Shown: positions 53,606-62,887, numbered from the stretch's first letter. The stretch is 64,000 nt of DNA from Zafaria ginkgonis (GCF_039540195.1 NZ_BAABEO010000023.1:62001-126000); one strand, 5' to 3'. Made by a program: numbers and translations. Notes: generated by a model from the sequence alone, not told the origin.

Positions 53606-54819
53606 GCAGCATCCTGATCACCAACATCGCCGAGCTGCACACCGTCGACGCCGAGGCCCGCGTGCTGCGCGGCGCCGCGCTGGTCCTGGAGGGTGAGCGG
53701 ATCGCCTGGATCGGGGATGCGGCCGCCGCCCCGGCAGCTGACACCGCGCACGACGCCGGCGGCCGCGCCGCCCTGCCGGGCTGGGTGGACTCCCACACGC
53801 ACCTGGTGTTCGCGGGGGACCGCACCGCCGAGTTCGAGGCCCGCATGGCCGGGCAGGCGTACGCGGCCGGGGGGATCGCGACCACGGTCGCCGCCACCCG
53901 GGAAGCCGGGGACTACGACCTGACCCGGCTGCTGCTGGGCCGCGCCGCCGAGGCCGCCCGCGGCGGCACCACCTACCTGGAGACCAAGACCGGCTACGGG
54001 CTCGACGTGGAGGAGGAGGCCAGGCACGCCCGGATCGCCTCCACCGTCGCCGACGAGGTCACCTACCTCGGCGCGCACCTGGTCCCGGCCGGCGCTGACC
54101 CGGAGGAATACACGGACCTGGTCTGCGGGGAGATGCTGGAGCGGGTCCGCCCCTACGTGAAGTGGGCCGATGTCTTCTGCGAACGCGGAGCGTTCACCGA
54201 AGAGCAGTCACGGCGCGTGCTTCACGCCTGCCGCGCGGCCGGGCTGGGACTGCGCGTGCACGGCAACCAGCTCGGCCCGGGACCCGGGGTGCGGCTGGCG
54301 GCGGAGTTCGGGGCCGCCAGCGTGGACCACGTGAACTACGTGGAGGATGCCGACGTGGAGGCGCTCGCCGGGACGTGGGGCGGCTGGGACGCGGCTTCCG
54401 GGGGCGGGACCCCGGGCACCGTGGCGACCTGCCTGCCGGCCTGCGACCTGTCCACCCGGCAGCCGCTGGCCCCGGGGCGCCTGCTGCTGGACGCGGGCGT
54501 GGAGATCGCGCTCGCGTCCAACTGCAACCCCGGAACCAGCTACACCTCCTCCATGGCCTTCTGCGTCACCACCGCGGTGCTGCAGATGGGCCTGTCCGTG
54601 GCCGAGGCGGTGCGCGCGGCCACCTTCGGCGGGGCGCTGGCGCTGCGCCGGCACGTCGGGGAGGACGCCGACGGGAAGCGCGCGGTGGGCAGCCTGGCGG
54701 TCGGACACCGGGCAGACGTGCAGCTGCTCAACGCCCCCAGCCCCACGCACCTGGCCTACCGGCCGGGCATGCCCCTGACGCATGCGGTCTGGCGCAAGGG
54801 CGTGGCGGTCTCCCGGTAG
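53602..54819 (+). CDS. hutI: Imidazolonepropionase HutI (405 aa)
   Basis: Hydrolyses imidazolone propionate to N-formimino-L-glutamate (third step). Metal ligands: LPGWVDSHTHLVFAGDR, GLRVHGNQLGPGPG, VDHVNYVED, and ALASNCNPGTSYTSSM. Late FGGALALRRH and RADVQLLNAPSPTHLAYRPG. Length usual. Last gene of the IclR-hutU-M20-hutF-hutI run; the starts of hutU, hutF and hutI overlap the preceding stop codons. Confidence 0.96.
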   Translation: MSSILITNIAELHTVDAEARVLRGAALVLEGERIAWIGDAAAAPAADTAHDAGGRAALPGWVDSHTHLVFAGDRTAEFEARMAGQAYAAGGIATTVAATREAGDYDLTRLLLGRAAEAARGGTTYLETKTGYGLDVEEEARHARIASTVADEVTYLGAHLVPAGADPEEYTDLVCGEMLERVRPYVKWADVFCERGAFTEEQSRRVLHACRAAGLGLRVHGNQLGPGPGVRLAAEFGAASVDHVNYVEDADVEALAGTWGGWDAASGGGTPGTVATCLPACDLSTRQPLAPGRLLLDAGVEIALASNCNPGTSYTSSMAFCVTTAVLQMGLSVAEAVRAATFGGALALRRHVGEDADGKRAVGSLAVGHRADVQLLNAPSPTHLAYRPGMPLTHAVWRKGVAVSR

Positions 54820-54871
54820 GGGATGGCCGCCGCCCGTGGAGCCGTCCTGCGGCTTGTGCCCGTTGCGGTCC

Positions 54872-56245
54872 TTACGTCGACGGGCGCGGCCTTGGGGAAG
54901 GTGCGCGCTTCGCCTTGGGGGCGGGCAGGGAGGCGGCCTGCTGCAGGGTCAAGCCCTTGGTCTCGGGAGCCCAGAGCAGGCTGACGCCGGCTCCGGCGAG
55001 GGTGATCACTGCGCCAATGATCATGGTGGGGCCGATGCCCAGCCCGGTCAGGGACAGCGGGACCAAATAGGTTCCCACGGCGGCGCCGATCCGGCTCAGC
55101 GAGGAGGCCAGGCCGACGGCCGAGCCACGAATCTCCGTTGGGAACAGCTCGTTGGGATAGATCCACTGCAGGATTTGGGAGCCGCCGATGAACACGGCGT
55201 AGGCAATGAACAACGCCATGATGACCGAGGACGGTGCCGTGGGGAACAGGCCAAGCAGGAGCATTGCCAGGCCGGCCCAGAGGAAGCTGTGAATGAGCAG
55301 CGGACGACGGCCCATACGGTTCACGAGCAGCAGCGAGACCACGCAGCCCACCAGGAACATGACGGTGATGACGGCCGAGCCGACGTGCTCCACGCCCTCG
55401 CCCAGCTGCAGCGCGCCGAGGATCTTCGGGCCGAAGGCATAGATGGCGAACAGGGGAACGATCGAAAAGGTCCAGAACAGGGTGATGAAGAGCATGCGCT
55501 TGCCGTAGCCGGAGCGGATGAGGGCTCCGACGTTCAGGTTTTCCCGGACTTCCTCGTCCAGTTCCGCGACGGAGGCGCCCGGGCCGAAAACCTTCACCAT
55601 GACAGCATTGGCCTCATCCTCCCGTCCCTTGTTCAGCAGCCACCGGGGCGACTCGGGCGTTCCGATCCTGCACAGGACGATGATCACCCCCGGAACGGCG
55701 GCACTGGCGAGCATCCACCGCCACCCCTCCGGAGTGGACAGCAGGAACTGGCCGACGATGTACGCAACGGCGGCGCCGACGAACCACATGGTGACGAAGA
55801 AACCCAAGAGGGGGCCCCGGTACTTGCGAGGGGCGAACTCGGCCAGCAGCGAGGTCGCGATGGGGTAGTCGGCCCCGACCGCGACGCCGATCAACAGCCG
55901 CAATACGATCAGCCACATGACGTCGTTGACGAAGGCCTGCGCCACCGAGAGGCCGATGATGGCGATGAGGTCCAACGTGAAGAGCAAATGGCGGCCGAAG
56001 ATGTCCGTGAGCCAGCCGCCCAGGAAGCCGCCGAAGAAGATGCCGATCAGGGCGGATGCGCCGACCAGGCCCTCCTCCGCCGGGGTCATCTGCAGGGCCG
56101 GGGAGGCCTGGACCATCGCGACGCCGATGATTGACAGGACGTAGCCGTCGAGGAACGGCCCGCCGGAGGAGAACAGGGCTAGGCGTTTGTGGAACGACGA
56201 CAGGGGAGCGTCGTCGAGGACGTTATTGGAGGCGTTATCGGACAT
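54872..56245 (-). CDS. MFS transporter, sugar-porter type (457 aa)
   Basis: Twelve-helix transporter with the sugar-porter motifs: GGWLTDIFGRHLLF (motif A), RLLIGVAVGADYPIATSLLAEFAPRKYRGPLLGF in parts, the PESPRWLLNKGREDEA motif after helix 6, and WIYPNELFPTEIRGSAVG. Substrate not fixed by sequence; sugars, aromatic acids and polyols are all known for this group. ATG 56245 chosen (GGAAGG 7 bases upstream); 17 residues upstream are open but unlike the family. Convergent with hutI, only 52 bases between, with nothing I can support in the gap. GC is slightly lower than the neighbours. Confidence 0.88.
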   Translation of the reverse strand: MSDNASNNVLDDAPLSSFHKRLALFSSGGPFLDGYVLSIIGVAMVQASPALQMTPAEEGLVGASALIGIFFGGFLGGWLTDIFGRHLLFTLDLIAIIGLSVAQAFVNDVMWLIVLRLLIGVAVGADYPIATSLLAEFAPRKYRGPLLGFFVTMWFVGAAVAYIVGQFLLSTPEGWRWMLASAAVPGVIIVLCRIGTPESPRWLLNKGREDEANAVMVKVFGPGASVAELDEEVRENLNVGALIRSGYGKRMLFITLFWTFSIVPLFAIYAFGPKILGALQLGEGVEHVGSAVITVMFLVGCVVSLLLVNRMGRRPLLIHSFLWAGLAMLLLGLFPTAPSSVIMALFIAYAVFIGGSQILQWIYPNELFPTEIRGSAVGLASSLSRIGAAVGTYLVPLSLTGLGIGPTMIIGAVITLAGAGVSLLWAPETKGLTLQQAASLPAPKAKRAPSPRPRPST

Positions 56246-56485
56246 GGGTGGAACCTTCCGAGGAACCGAAGCGGTTCGCCCCGCAGGGGGCAGCACAACG
56301 TGCTGCCACAGCCGCGGTGGTTTGGGCCGTCTGAGCGAATTCGTGGAGCACGGCGAACGGGAACGGGTCGCCGGTTCACTTCGGTGATGCGCGTCAACGC
56401 CAACCTCTCATCCTGAGGTCTGGAACGTTTCTTTTCCCGTCTCAGCGGGCGGTCTGGCGTTGCCCGGCAGCCGCTGGCACGATCC

Positions 56486-56752
56486 CTAGAGGGGGATGCA
56501 GTGCTGGAAGAACGCATGGCCGCACCCGGAGGTGGAACATTTGCCGCCGGCATGCGGGCTGGGACTGAAGTTCTCGCACCGGCAATCCGGGTGCAGGCAG
56601 GCAAAGGGGTTCTCTTCGCAGTCTCCAAACCCCAGCAGGCCGGCCTCGGACAGCTTGGATCTCGCCTCCTCATGCGCCTGCTTCAACTGGGCTTTGACCT
56701 CGCCCAGTACCTTTTCCTGATCCTCTGTCACGGCATTTTCATCTGGCTGCAT
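56486..56752 (-). CDS. Cys/His-rich mini-protein, putative zinc binder (88 aa)
   Basis: No named family recognised. Residues 1-40 are a charged amphipathic helix (EKVLGEVKAQLKQAHEEARS). Residues 45-88 hold seven cysteines (45, 52, 57, 59, 72, 77, 85) and four histidines (54, 67, 79, 84), with the pattern C-x6-C-x-H-x2-C-x-C, then C-x4-C-G-H-A-F-F-Q-H-C. This is a likely one- or two-zinc knuckle. ATG 56752 with AAGGAAGG 6 bases upstream; the frame is open further upstream but starts poorly. It stands alone; the 234 bases before the MFS start hold no other gene I can support. Confidence 0.7.
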   Translation of the reverse strand: MQPDENAVTEDQEKVLGEVKAQLKQAHEEARSKLSEAGLLGFGDCEENPFACLHPDCRCENFSPSPHAGGKCSTSGCGHAFFQHCIPL

Positions 56753-56976
56753 GAGGCACCTTCCTTGGGTCACTTCCCAGTGTAGGAAGGCGCGTTCGGC
56801 GCCACCAGCGTTGGCGGTGGCCGCCCTCGAGTACGTGAGCGAGGAGCCTGCCCACACCCGTCGGGGCCGTGCCGGGGTGCCACCCAGATGTCGGAGGTGT
56901 GGTTCAACAGTTTGTGATGTGATTTTTCGCATGCCGATCATATTCAACATAATCTGATTACATTTCACAAAAATTG

Positions 56977-56982
56977 TAGACT
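56977..56982 (+). promoter_or_regulatory. Possible -10 of the SulP-carbonic anhydrase gene
   Basis: TAGACT in an AT-rich patch (56905-56990), 145 bases upstream of the ATG. No convincing -35. The region 56753-57126 has no gene I can support. Confidence 0.4.
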
Positions 56983-57126
56983 TGCTGCCTATCAGTCGCC
57001 CTCCTCCTCCACGACCGTGGACGGGGTGAGCGCCCGCAGGGACGTGCGATCCGGTTCCGCGGGCCGTCGCGGCCTCTGTCCGCCCGGGCCCAACGGTTCC
57101 GGGAGAACACCGACCGAAGGACTGCC

Positions 57127-59406
57127 ATGGCAGCACCCACTCCCGACACCACCCCCGCCCCGGCCCGCAACCGCATTCAACTACCCTCCCGCGGCGACCT
57201 GCGGCGCGACGTCCCCGCCTCGATCGTCGTCTTTCTCGTGGCGCTCCCCCTGTCCCTCGGCATCGCCGTCGCCTCCGGGGCGCCGGTCATGGCCGGCCTC
57301 ATCGCAGCCGCCGTGGGCGGCATCGTGGCCGGAAGCCTCGGCGGCTCGCCACTCCAGGTCAGCGGCCCTGCCGCCGGTTTGACCGTCATCGTCGCCGGCC
57401 TGATCGAGCAGTTCGGCTGGCAGGCCACCTGTGCCATCACCGTGGCCGCCGGCGTCCTCCAGATCCTGTTGGGCATCAGCCGGGTCGGCCGCGCCGCCCT
57501 GGCCATCTCTCCCGTCGTGGTGCACGCCATGCTCGCTGGCATCGGCATCACGATCGTGCTCCAGCAACTCCACGTCGTTCTGGGGTCCGAGCCCGGCAGC
57601 AACGCGTTCGACAACATCGCCTCGATCCCCGCCAGCCTTTCCGCCGTGAACCCGCAGGCGCTCGGCCTGGGCCTGGTGGTGATCGCGGTCCTGCTGTTCT
57701 GGAAGAAGCTCCCGCGCAGCTTCCGGCAGCTCCCCGGCCAGCTCGCCGCCGTGGTCCTGGCGACCCTGCTCTCCCTGGCCTGGGGCAACTCCGTGGAGCG
57801 CATCGCGCTGGACGGCTCGCTGCTGGAGGCCGTCAGCGCCCCCGTCCTGCCCCAAGGCACGTGGGGCGCCATCGGCATCGGCGTGCTGACCATGGCGCTG
57901 ATCGCCAGCGTTGAATCGCTGCTCTCCGCGGTGGCCGTCGACAAGATGCAGTCCGGGCCACGCACCAACTTCAACCGCGAACTCTTCGGCCAGGGCGCGG
58001 CCAACGTCACCTCCGGCATGCTCGGCGGTCTGCCCGTCACCGGCGTGATCGTGCGCAGCGCCACCAACGTGGAGGCCGGCGCCCGGACCCGCTCCTCGGC
58101 CATCCTGCACGGCGTGTGGATCCTGCTCTTCTCCGTCTTCCTGGCGCCGGTGCTGATGATGATTCCGCAGTCCGTGCTCGCGGGCCTGCTGGTCATCATC
58201 GGAGTGCAGCTCGTGAAGTGGGCCCACATCAAGACGGCGCTGCGCACCGGCGACTTCCTGGTCTACGCCGTGACCGTCGCCCTGGTGGTGTTCGCCAACC
58301 TGCTCGAGGGGGTGCTCGTGGGCCTGGCTTTGGCCGTCCTGCTGGTCCTGGTCCGGGTGGTGCGCAGCTCCATCCGCGCCGTGCGGCTGGAGGACGGTGC
58401 CGGGTCGTCGTTCTGGAAGGTCGAGATCGAGGGTTCCTGCAGCTTCCTGACCCTTCCGCGGCTGAACCGCACGCTCTACTCGATCCCCGCCGGGGCCCAC
58501 GTCACCGTCGTCATCGAGGCGGACTTCGTGGACCTGTCCGTCTTCGAATCCGTCGGCGCCTGGCGCGCCCAGCACGAGGCCACGGGCGGCACGGTCACGG
58601 TCGAGGACCACGGGACGTTTCCGCTGGAGGGCGCCGCCGACGGCGCCCCCAAGCGCTGGATCTCCCGCTCTTCGCTGAGCAGCGGGCTGGCCCCGTGGAA
58701 GAGGTGGCAGACCTTCGCGGCGCCCGACGACGCGGCGGGGTCCCCCGGCCCCGCCGGGCCGCACACTCTGCCCGTCCTGCGCGGCGTGCAGAACTACCAC
58801 CTGCGCAACGCGGCCCTGGTGCGCCACGACACGGAGCCCCTCGCCCAGGGGCAGGACCCCTCCACCCTGTTCCTGACGTGCGTCGACTCCCGCATCGTTC
58901 CCAACGTCATTACCTCGAGCGGCCCCGGGGACCTGTTCACGGTGCGCAACGTCGGGAACGCCGTGGCCCGCTCCGGCAGGGACCTGTCCTTCGAGGCGGC
59001 CCTGGAGTTCGCCGTCGAGAAGCTCCACGTCAGCACGATCACCGTGTGCGGGCACTCGAACTGCGGCGCGATGCAGGCGCTGCTCGCCACGGACTCCGAC
59101 GTGGAGCACGACGGCGGCGGGCAACCTGTCGGAAAATGGCTCGGCGGATTGCGCGAGAGCCGGGAGGCCCTGGCGGCCGGCCATCCGGTGGGCCGGGACG
59201 CCGCCGCCGCGGGCTATTGCGAGGCGGACCAGCTCGCGCTGGTCAACGTGGCCGTACAGCTGGACAGGCTCGCCGCCCACCCGCGGCTGCGCCGGCGGAT
59301 CGAGGACGGGTCGCTGAGCCTGGTGGGGCTGTTCTACGACCTGTCCACCGCGAACGTCCTCCACCTTTCCTCCACGGGCTTCCTGCGGCTGGATCCCGTC
59401 CCGTAG
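57127..59406 (+). CDS. SulP-family anion transporter fused to a beta-carbonic anhydrase (759 aa)
   Basis: N-terminal two thirds is a SulP/SLC26 permease (DVPASIVVFLVALPLSLGIAVASGAPVMAGLIA in parts, GSPLQVSGPAAGLTVIVA, GGLPVTGVIVRSATNVEAGARTR), then a STAS-like domain near residues 440-510. The C-terminal 200 residues are a beta-carbonic anhydrase with the zinc ligands: CVDSR (Cys585, Asp587, Arg589), His643 and Cys646 in CGHSNCGAM. The natural guess is bicarbonate uptake or export coupled with CO2 hydration on the cytoplasmic side. ATG with GAAGGA 5 bases upstream. Stands alone. Confidence 0.93.
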   Translation: MAAPTPDTTPAPARNRIQLPSRGDLRRDVPASIVVFLVALPLSLGIAVASGAPVMAGLIAAAVGGIVAGSLGGSPLQVSGPAAGLTVIVAGLIEQFGWQATCAITVAAGVLQILLGISRVGRAALAISPVVVHAMLAGIGITIVLQQLHVVLGSEPGSNAFDNIASIPASLSAVNPQALGLGLVVIAVLLFWKKLPRSFRQLPGQLAAVVLATLLSLAWGNSVERIALDGSLLEAVSAPVLPQGTWGAIGIGVLTMALIASVESLLSAVAVDKMQSGPRTNFNRELFGQGAANVTSGMLGGLPVTGVIVRSATNVEAGARTRSSAILHGVWILLFSVFLAPVLMMIPQSVLAGLLVIIGVQLVKWAHIKTALRTGDFLVYAVTVALVVFANLLEGVLVGLALAVLLVLVRVVRSSIRAVRLEDGAGSSFWKVEIEGSCSFLTLPRLNRTLYSIPAGAHVTVVIEADFVDLSVFESVGAWRAQHEATGGTVTVEDHGTFPLEGAADGAPKRWISRSSLSSGLAPWKRWQTFAAPDDAAGSPGPAGPHTLPVLRGVQNYHLRNAALVRHDTEPLAQGQDPSTLFLTCVDSRIVPNVITSSGPGDLFTVRNVGNAVARSGRDLSFEAALEFAVEKLHVSTITVCGHSNCGAMQALLATDSDVEHDGGGQPVGKWLGGLRESREALAAGHPVGRDAAAAGYCEADQLALVNVAVQLDRLAAHPRLRRRIEDGSLSLVGLFYDLSTANVLHLSSTGFLRLDPVP

Positions 59407-59540
59407 GGACGCGGCGGCCGGCGGGGGAACTCCCCGGCCGCCCGGCCCGGTGAGGCTGAGGCCCCTGCCCGCGGCCAGCCGGCGAAGAGACGCGCAGGTG
59501 CGGGCTGGACCCCGCCGGCGGCATCTGCTGGACTGGGCCC

Positions 59541-60155
59541 ATGGCCGCCCCACTGCCCGAACTCCTGGTTCCCGACGCCGCAGCCTGGCGCGACTGGCTC
59601 GAGGAACACCACGCGGAGAGCCCCGGCGTGCGGCTGGTGCTGCACAAGAAGGGCGGCTCCGCCACGGAGCTGGTCTACGAGGACGCGGTGCTGGCGGGCC
59701 TGTGCTTCGGGTGGATCGACGGGCAGCTCTCCGGCCGGGACGAGGACAGCTACTGCCTGCGCTTCACGCCCCGCACCCGGACCAGCAAGTGGTCGGCGAA
59801 GAACGTGGAGCGGGTGGAGAGGCTGTCCTCCGAGGGGCTGATGCGCCCGGCGGGCCTGGCCGCCGTCGAGGCCGCGAAAGCCGATGGCCGCTGGGAGACC
59901 GCCTATGCGGGGGCGTCGTCGGCCGAGCCGCCGCCGGAGTTTTTCGAGGCCCTGGACGCGGACCCGGCCGCCCGCGAGGCCTACGGGCGGCTGAACTCGA
60001 CCAACCGGTACGCGATCTACTACCGGCTGCACACGGTCAAGAAGGCCGCCACCCGGGAACGGAAGGTCGGCGAGTTCGTGCAGATGCTGGCCGCGGGCAA
60101 GGCGCCCTACGCGCAGGACGGATTCGAGACGGCACGCGGCGGCGACCTGGCATAG
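59541..60155 (+). CDS. YdeI/OmpD-associated family protein (204 aa)
   Basis: Conserved blocks: LHKKGGSATELVYEDAVLAGLCFGWIDGQLSGRDEDSYCLRFTPRTRTSKWSAKNVERV in parts, then FEALDADPAAREAYGRLNSTNRYAIYYRL and the C-terminal RERKVGEFVQMLAAG. The family (YdeI/OmpD-associated) has been tied to peptide and antibiotic tolerance in some species, but biochemical function is unknown. The ATG lies 6 bases after TGGACT, without a ribosome site. Confidence 0.85.
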   Translation: MAAPLPELLVPDAAAWRDWLEEHHAESPGVRLVLHKKGGSATELVYEDAVLAGLCFGWIDGQLSGRDEDSYCLRFTPRTRTSKWSAKNVERVERLSSEGLMRPAGLAAVEAAKADGRWETAYAGASSAEPPPEFFEALDADPAAREAYGRLNSTNRYAIYYRLHTVKKAATRERKVGEFVQMLAAGKAPYAQDGFETARGGDLA

Positions 60156-60210
60156 CGTTGCGCGCAAGGCCGTCCGGGTGGCGGTGGAATGCGCCGCGGG
60201 TGCCGCGTGG

Positions 60211-60216
60211 TAGACA
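60211..60216 (+). promoter_or_regulatory. -10-like box of tpx, leaderless arrangement
   Basis: TAGACA, 6 bases before the ATG at 60223; no ribosome site. Confidence 0.4.
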
Positions 60217-60222
60217 TGGAAC

Positions 60223-60720
60223 ATGGCTAACACCGCATTCCGGGGAACCCCCGTCCAGACCATTGGCGACCTGCCCGCGCAGGGCGCCGCCGCTCCCGAC
60301 TTCACGCTGACCGGCGCCGACCTGGCCGACGTCGCCAGTGCCGGGCTCTCCGGCCGCCGCGTGGTGCTCAACATCTTCCCGAGCATCGACACCGGCGTCT
60401 GCGCCGCCAGCGTGCGCAAGTTCAACGAACTGGCCGCCGGTTTCGAGAACGCCACGGTCGTGTGCGTCTCGGCCGACCTGCCGTTCGCGCTGGGCCGCTT
60501 CTGCGGCGCCGAGGGCATCGAGAATGTCCTCACCGCTTCCACCTTCCGCTCCAGCTTCGGCGAGGACTACGGCGTGAAGATGGCAGACGGCCCGCTGGCC
60601 GGGCTGAACGCCCGTTCCGTCGTGGTGGTTGACGCCGACGGCACCGTCCTGCACTCCGAGCTGGTCCCGGAAATCGGCCAGGAGCCGGATTACGACGCCG
60701 CCGTCGCCGCGCTGAACTAA
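60223..60720 (+). CDS. tpx: Thiol peroxidase Tpx (165 aa)
   Basis: Peroxiredoxin reducing hydrogen peroxide and alkyl peroxides. The peroxidatic cysteine is Cys60 in SIDTGVCAASVRKFN and the resolving cysteine is Cys94 in LGRFCGAEGI, spacing as in E. coli Tpx (61/95). Gly replaces the usual Pro before the peroxidatic motif Val-Cys. Length as usual. Followed by a strong hairpin. Confidence 0.95.
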   Translation: MANTAFRGTPVQTIGDLPAQGAAAPDFTLTGADLADVASAGLSGRRVVLNIFPSIDTGVCAASVRKFNELAAGFENATVVCVSADLPFALGRFCGAEGIENVLTASTFRSSFGEDYGVKMADGPLAGLNARSVVVVDADGTVLHSELVPEIGQEPDYDAAVAALN

Positions 60721-60742
60721 CCGCACCACCTCCGCACCATCG

Positions 60743-60777
60743 CGCAGGGCCCCGGACCGCCGGTCCGGGGCCCTGCG
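60743..60777. terminator. 16-bp hairpin terminator after tpx
   Basis: CGCAGGGCCCCGGACC with its perfect complement, loop GCC, 22 bases past the stop. Confidence 0.85.
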
Positions 60778-60871
60778 CGTGCTCGGGTGGGAGCGGCACG
60801 GGTGGGGCATGGTGAGTGCGGCCCAGTTGGGCAGGACCCGCGCGGCGGCGATTCCGCCGCCTGGCCGCCGG

Positions 60872-61816
60872 CTACCGAACGCCAGCCCCCACGGAGTCCT
60901 GGGCGGCATCGGCGGCCTGCGCGGCCAGCCTGATCCGCGGCGCGACCTTGCGCAGCAGCTTGCCCAGCTTCGGATTGTCCGTGCGCTGCAGCGCGTCGTG
61001 CAGCGCATCGAGGCCCATGGCCCCGATCCAGACCTCCGCCCGCGCGGCTTCCCCGGCGTCGCGCGCGATCGCCGGCAGCACGTCCCGCCCGTGCCACAGG
61101 CCCAGGTAGGCGGCATTCAGCGCCGGGTCCCACGCCGCCGCCAGGTCCCAGTCCAGGATCCCGACCACCCGTCCTTCGGCCCAGTGCATGTTGCACCCGG
61201 CGAGGTCCCCATGGACCAGCCCGACCAGTCCGGCCGTACCGGGCGGCGCGTCCGGGCCCCATCCGTCCGCGGCGTCCGCGAACGCCCGGACGGCCTCCAC
61301 CACCGTGGCGGCATCCGCGGCGAGGCCGGCGGGCAGGGCCGCGAGCACCGCCGCCGTCTTCTCCGCGGTCCAGGCGCCGCGGAAGGCGAACGGTTCGGCC
61401 AGCAGCGGGCGCAGGGGCCCGACGTCGACCGAGGCCAGGTCGCGGACCAGCGCGGCAAGCACGCGCGCGTCGCCGCAGTGGGCCGGGTCGCAGTGGGCAA
61501 GGCCGTGTGGCGGGTGCGCGGCGCCGGGCACGTACTCCTGCACGACGGCGGCGCGGCCCCCCGCGCGCCAGGGCGGCGCCAGCGTACGGGGAAGCCGGTA
61601 GGGCAGCTGCGGGGCCAGCTCGTCGACCAGCGCACTCCTGCGGCCCAGGTCTGCCGCCGCCTCGGGGGTGCGCGCCATGCGCAGCACGGCCTCCCCGCGG
61701 GCCACCAGCACCAAGTGCGACTGCCCGCCCTCCTCGACGGTGCCTGACGCCCAGTCCGGGCCGGGGAAGATCTCCGCGGCCAGGGCGGTCTCGGCGGGCA
61801 GGGGTGGGCGGGCCAT
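60872..61816 (-). CDS. APH/macrolide-phosphotransferase-like kinase family protein (314 aa)
   Basis: Kinase-like fold with GLVHGDLAGCNMHW (catalytic Asp and Asn) and GILDWDLAAAWDPALN (metal Asp). Length and GDLAGCN are close to the macrolide 2'-phosphotransferase branch, but resistance cannot be claimed from sequence alone. Start: ATG 61816 preferred (GACAAT 7 bases upstream) over ATG 61825. Divergent from the CPBP gene. 60778-60871 shows nothing I can support. Confidence 0.83.
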   Translation of the reverse strand: MARPPLPAETALAAEIFPGPDWASGTVEEGGQSHLVLVARGEAVLRMARTPEAAADLGRRSALVDELAPQLPYRLPRTLAPPWRAGGRAAVVQEYVPGAAHPPHGLAHCDPAHCGDARVLAALVRDLASVDVGPLRPLLAEPFAFRGAWTAEKTAAVLAALPAGLAADAATVVEAVRAFADAADGWGPDAPPGTAGLVGLVHGDLAGCNMHWAEGRVVGILDWDLAAAWDPALNAAYLGLWHGRDVLPAIARDAGEAARAEVWIGAMGLDALHDALQRTDNPKLGKLLRKVAPRIRLAAQAADAAQDSVGAGVR

Positions 61817-61911
61817 GCCTCCCATTGTCCCGGAACGTTTGTCCCGGTGGAGTTGTCCCGGAAGGGCCGGCCCACCGCGGACACACAGGCCCGTTGGCTA
61901 GGATCGGGCGC

Positions 61912-62760
61912 ATGAGCAGCGCAGACCCCACGGCAAATCCCGGCGCAGGTCCGGGCGAGGCCGCCGTGCCCCGGCCCTCGCCCGCGGACTGGCCGGTGCC
62001 GCCGTCCGTGTCCCAGCCGCGGCGGTACCTGTGGATCGAGATCGGACTGGTGCTGGGCCTGTCGCTGGGCAAGTCCGCGGTGTACTCGGTGGTGAACCTG
62101 CTGGACAAGGCCACCCGCGCCCCGCTGGCCGGGCAAACCACCACGCTGAACAACAGCCTCAGTGCCCGCGAGTACTTCGACCTGACCTACCAGCTGCTGG
62201 ACATCTTCTTCGCCCTGGTGCCGGTGGCCCTGGTGTTCTTCCTGCTCTGGCAGGTCCCCGGCGGCAACCCGTTCCGCAGGATCGGGTTCGATGCCCGCCG
62301 CCCGTGGCGGGACGCCGGGCTGGGCTTCGGGCTGTTCGCGGCGATGGGGCTGGGGACGCTGGGCGTGTACGCGGCCGGGCGCGCGCTGGGCGTGACCACG
62401 GCGATCGTGCCGGCCGCGCTTGACCCGTACTGGTGGACGGTGCCGGTCCTGCTGCTCTCGGCCGTGCGCCACGGGATCGTCGAAGAGGTGATCGTGATCG
62501 GCTACCTGTTCGAGCGCCTGCCCCGCCTCGGCTGGGGGACCTGGCAGGTGCTGCTGGCCAGCGCGGTGCTGCGCGGCAGCTACCACCTCTACCAGGGGGT
62601 GGGCCCGTTCATCGGCAACTTCGTCATGGGCCTGGTGTTCGGCTGGGTGTACCTGAAAACCCGGCGGGTGATGCCGCTGGTGATCGCGCACGCCCTGCTG
62701 GATGCGGCCGGGTTCGTCGGCTTCGCCCTCTTCGGCCCGGCCATCGGCCTGGGCACCTGA
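61912..62760 (+). CDS. CPBP-family intramembrane metalloprotease (282 aa)
   Basis: About seven membrane helices; the CPBP core is visible as RHGIVEEVIVIGYLFERL (Glu-Glu pair) and RGSYHLYQGVGPFIGNFVMGL (His) with the last PLVIAHALLDAAGF (His). Such proteases process prenylated proteins or bacteriocin immunity peptides in other species; role here unknown. First 40 residues are a Pro/Ala/Gly-rich cytoplasmic tail. The ATG lies 7 bases after TAGGAT (61899-61904). The longer open frame upstream is not used. Confidence 0.88.
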   Translation: MSSADPTANPGAGPGEAAVPRPSPADWPVPPSVSQPRRYLWIEIGLVLGLSLGKSAVYSVVNLLDKATRAPLAGQTTTLNNSLSAREYFDLTYQLLDIFFALVPVALVFFLLWQVPGGNPFRRIGFDARRPWRDAGLGFGLFAAMGLGTLGVYAAGRALGVTTAIVPAALDPYWWTVPVLLLSAVRHGIVEEVIVIGYLFERLPRLGWGTWQVLLASAVLRGSYHLYQGVGPFIGNFVMGLVFGWVYLKTRRVMPLVIAHALLDAAGFVGFALFGPAIGLGT

Positions 62761-62785
62761 GTCCCCTTCGCCGAATTGTGAAGTC

Positions 62786-62844
62786 GCGGAATTGTGACGC
62801 GTAAGTGCGGGTGTGCGCGGAATCCTGACGCGTAAGTGCGGGTG
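62786..62844. repeat. 28-bp direct repeat, two copies, period 31
   Basis: 62786-62813 and 62817-62844: GCGGAAT then TGACGCGTAAGTGCGGGTG, differing at two or three bases. A third fragment (CCGAATTGTGA) lies just before, near 62771. Between the CPBP and VOC genes. Confidence 0.7.
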
Positions 62845-62887
62845 CCGCGCGGGAAAGCGGGCCCCCGCACGGCGCGCCAGCGGAACA

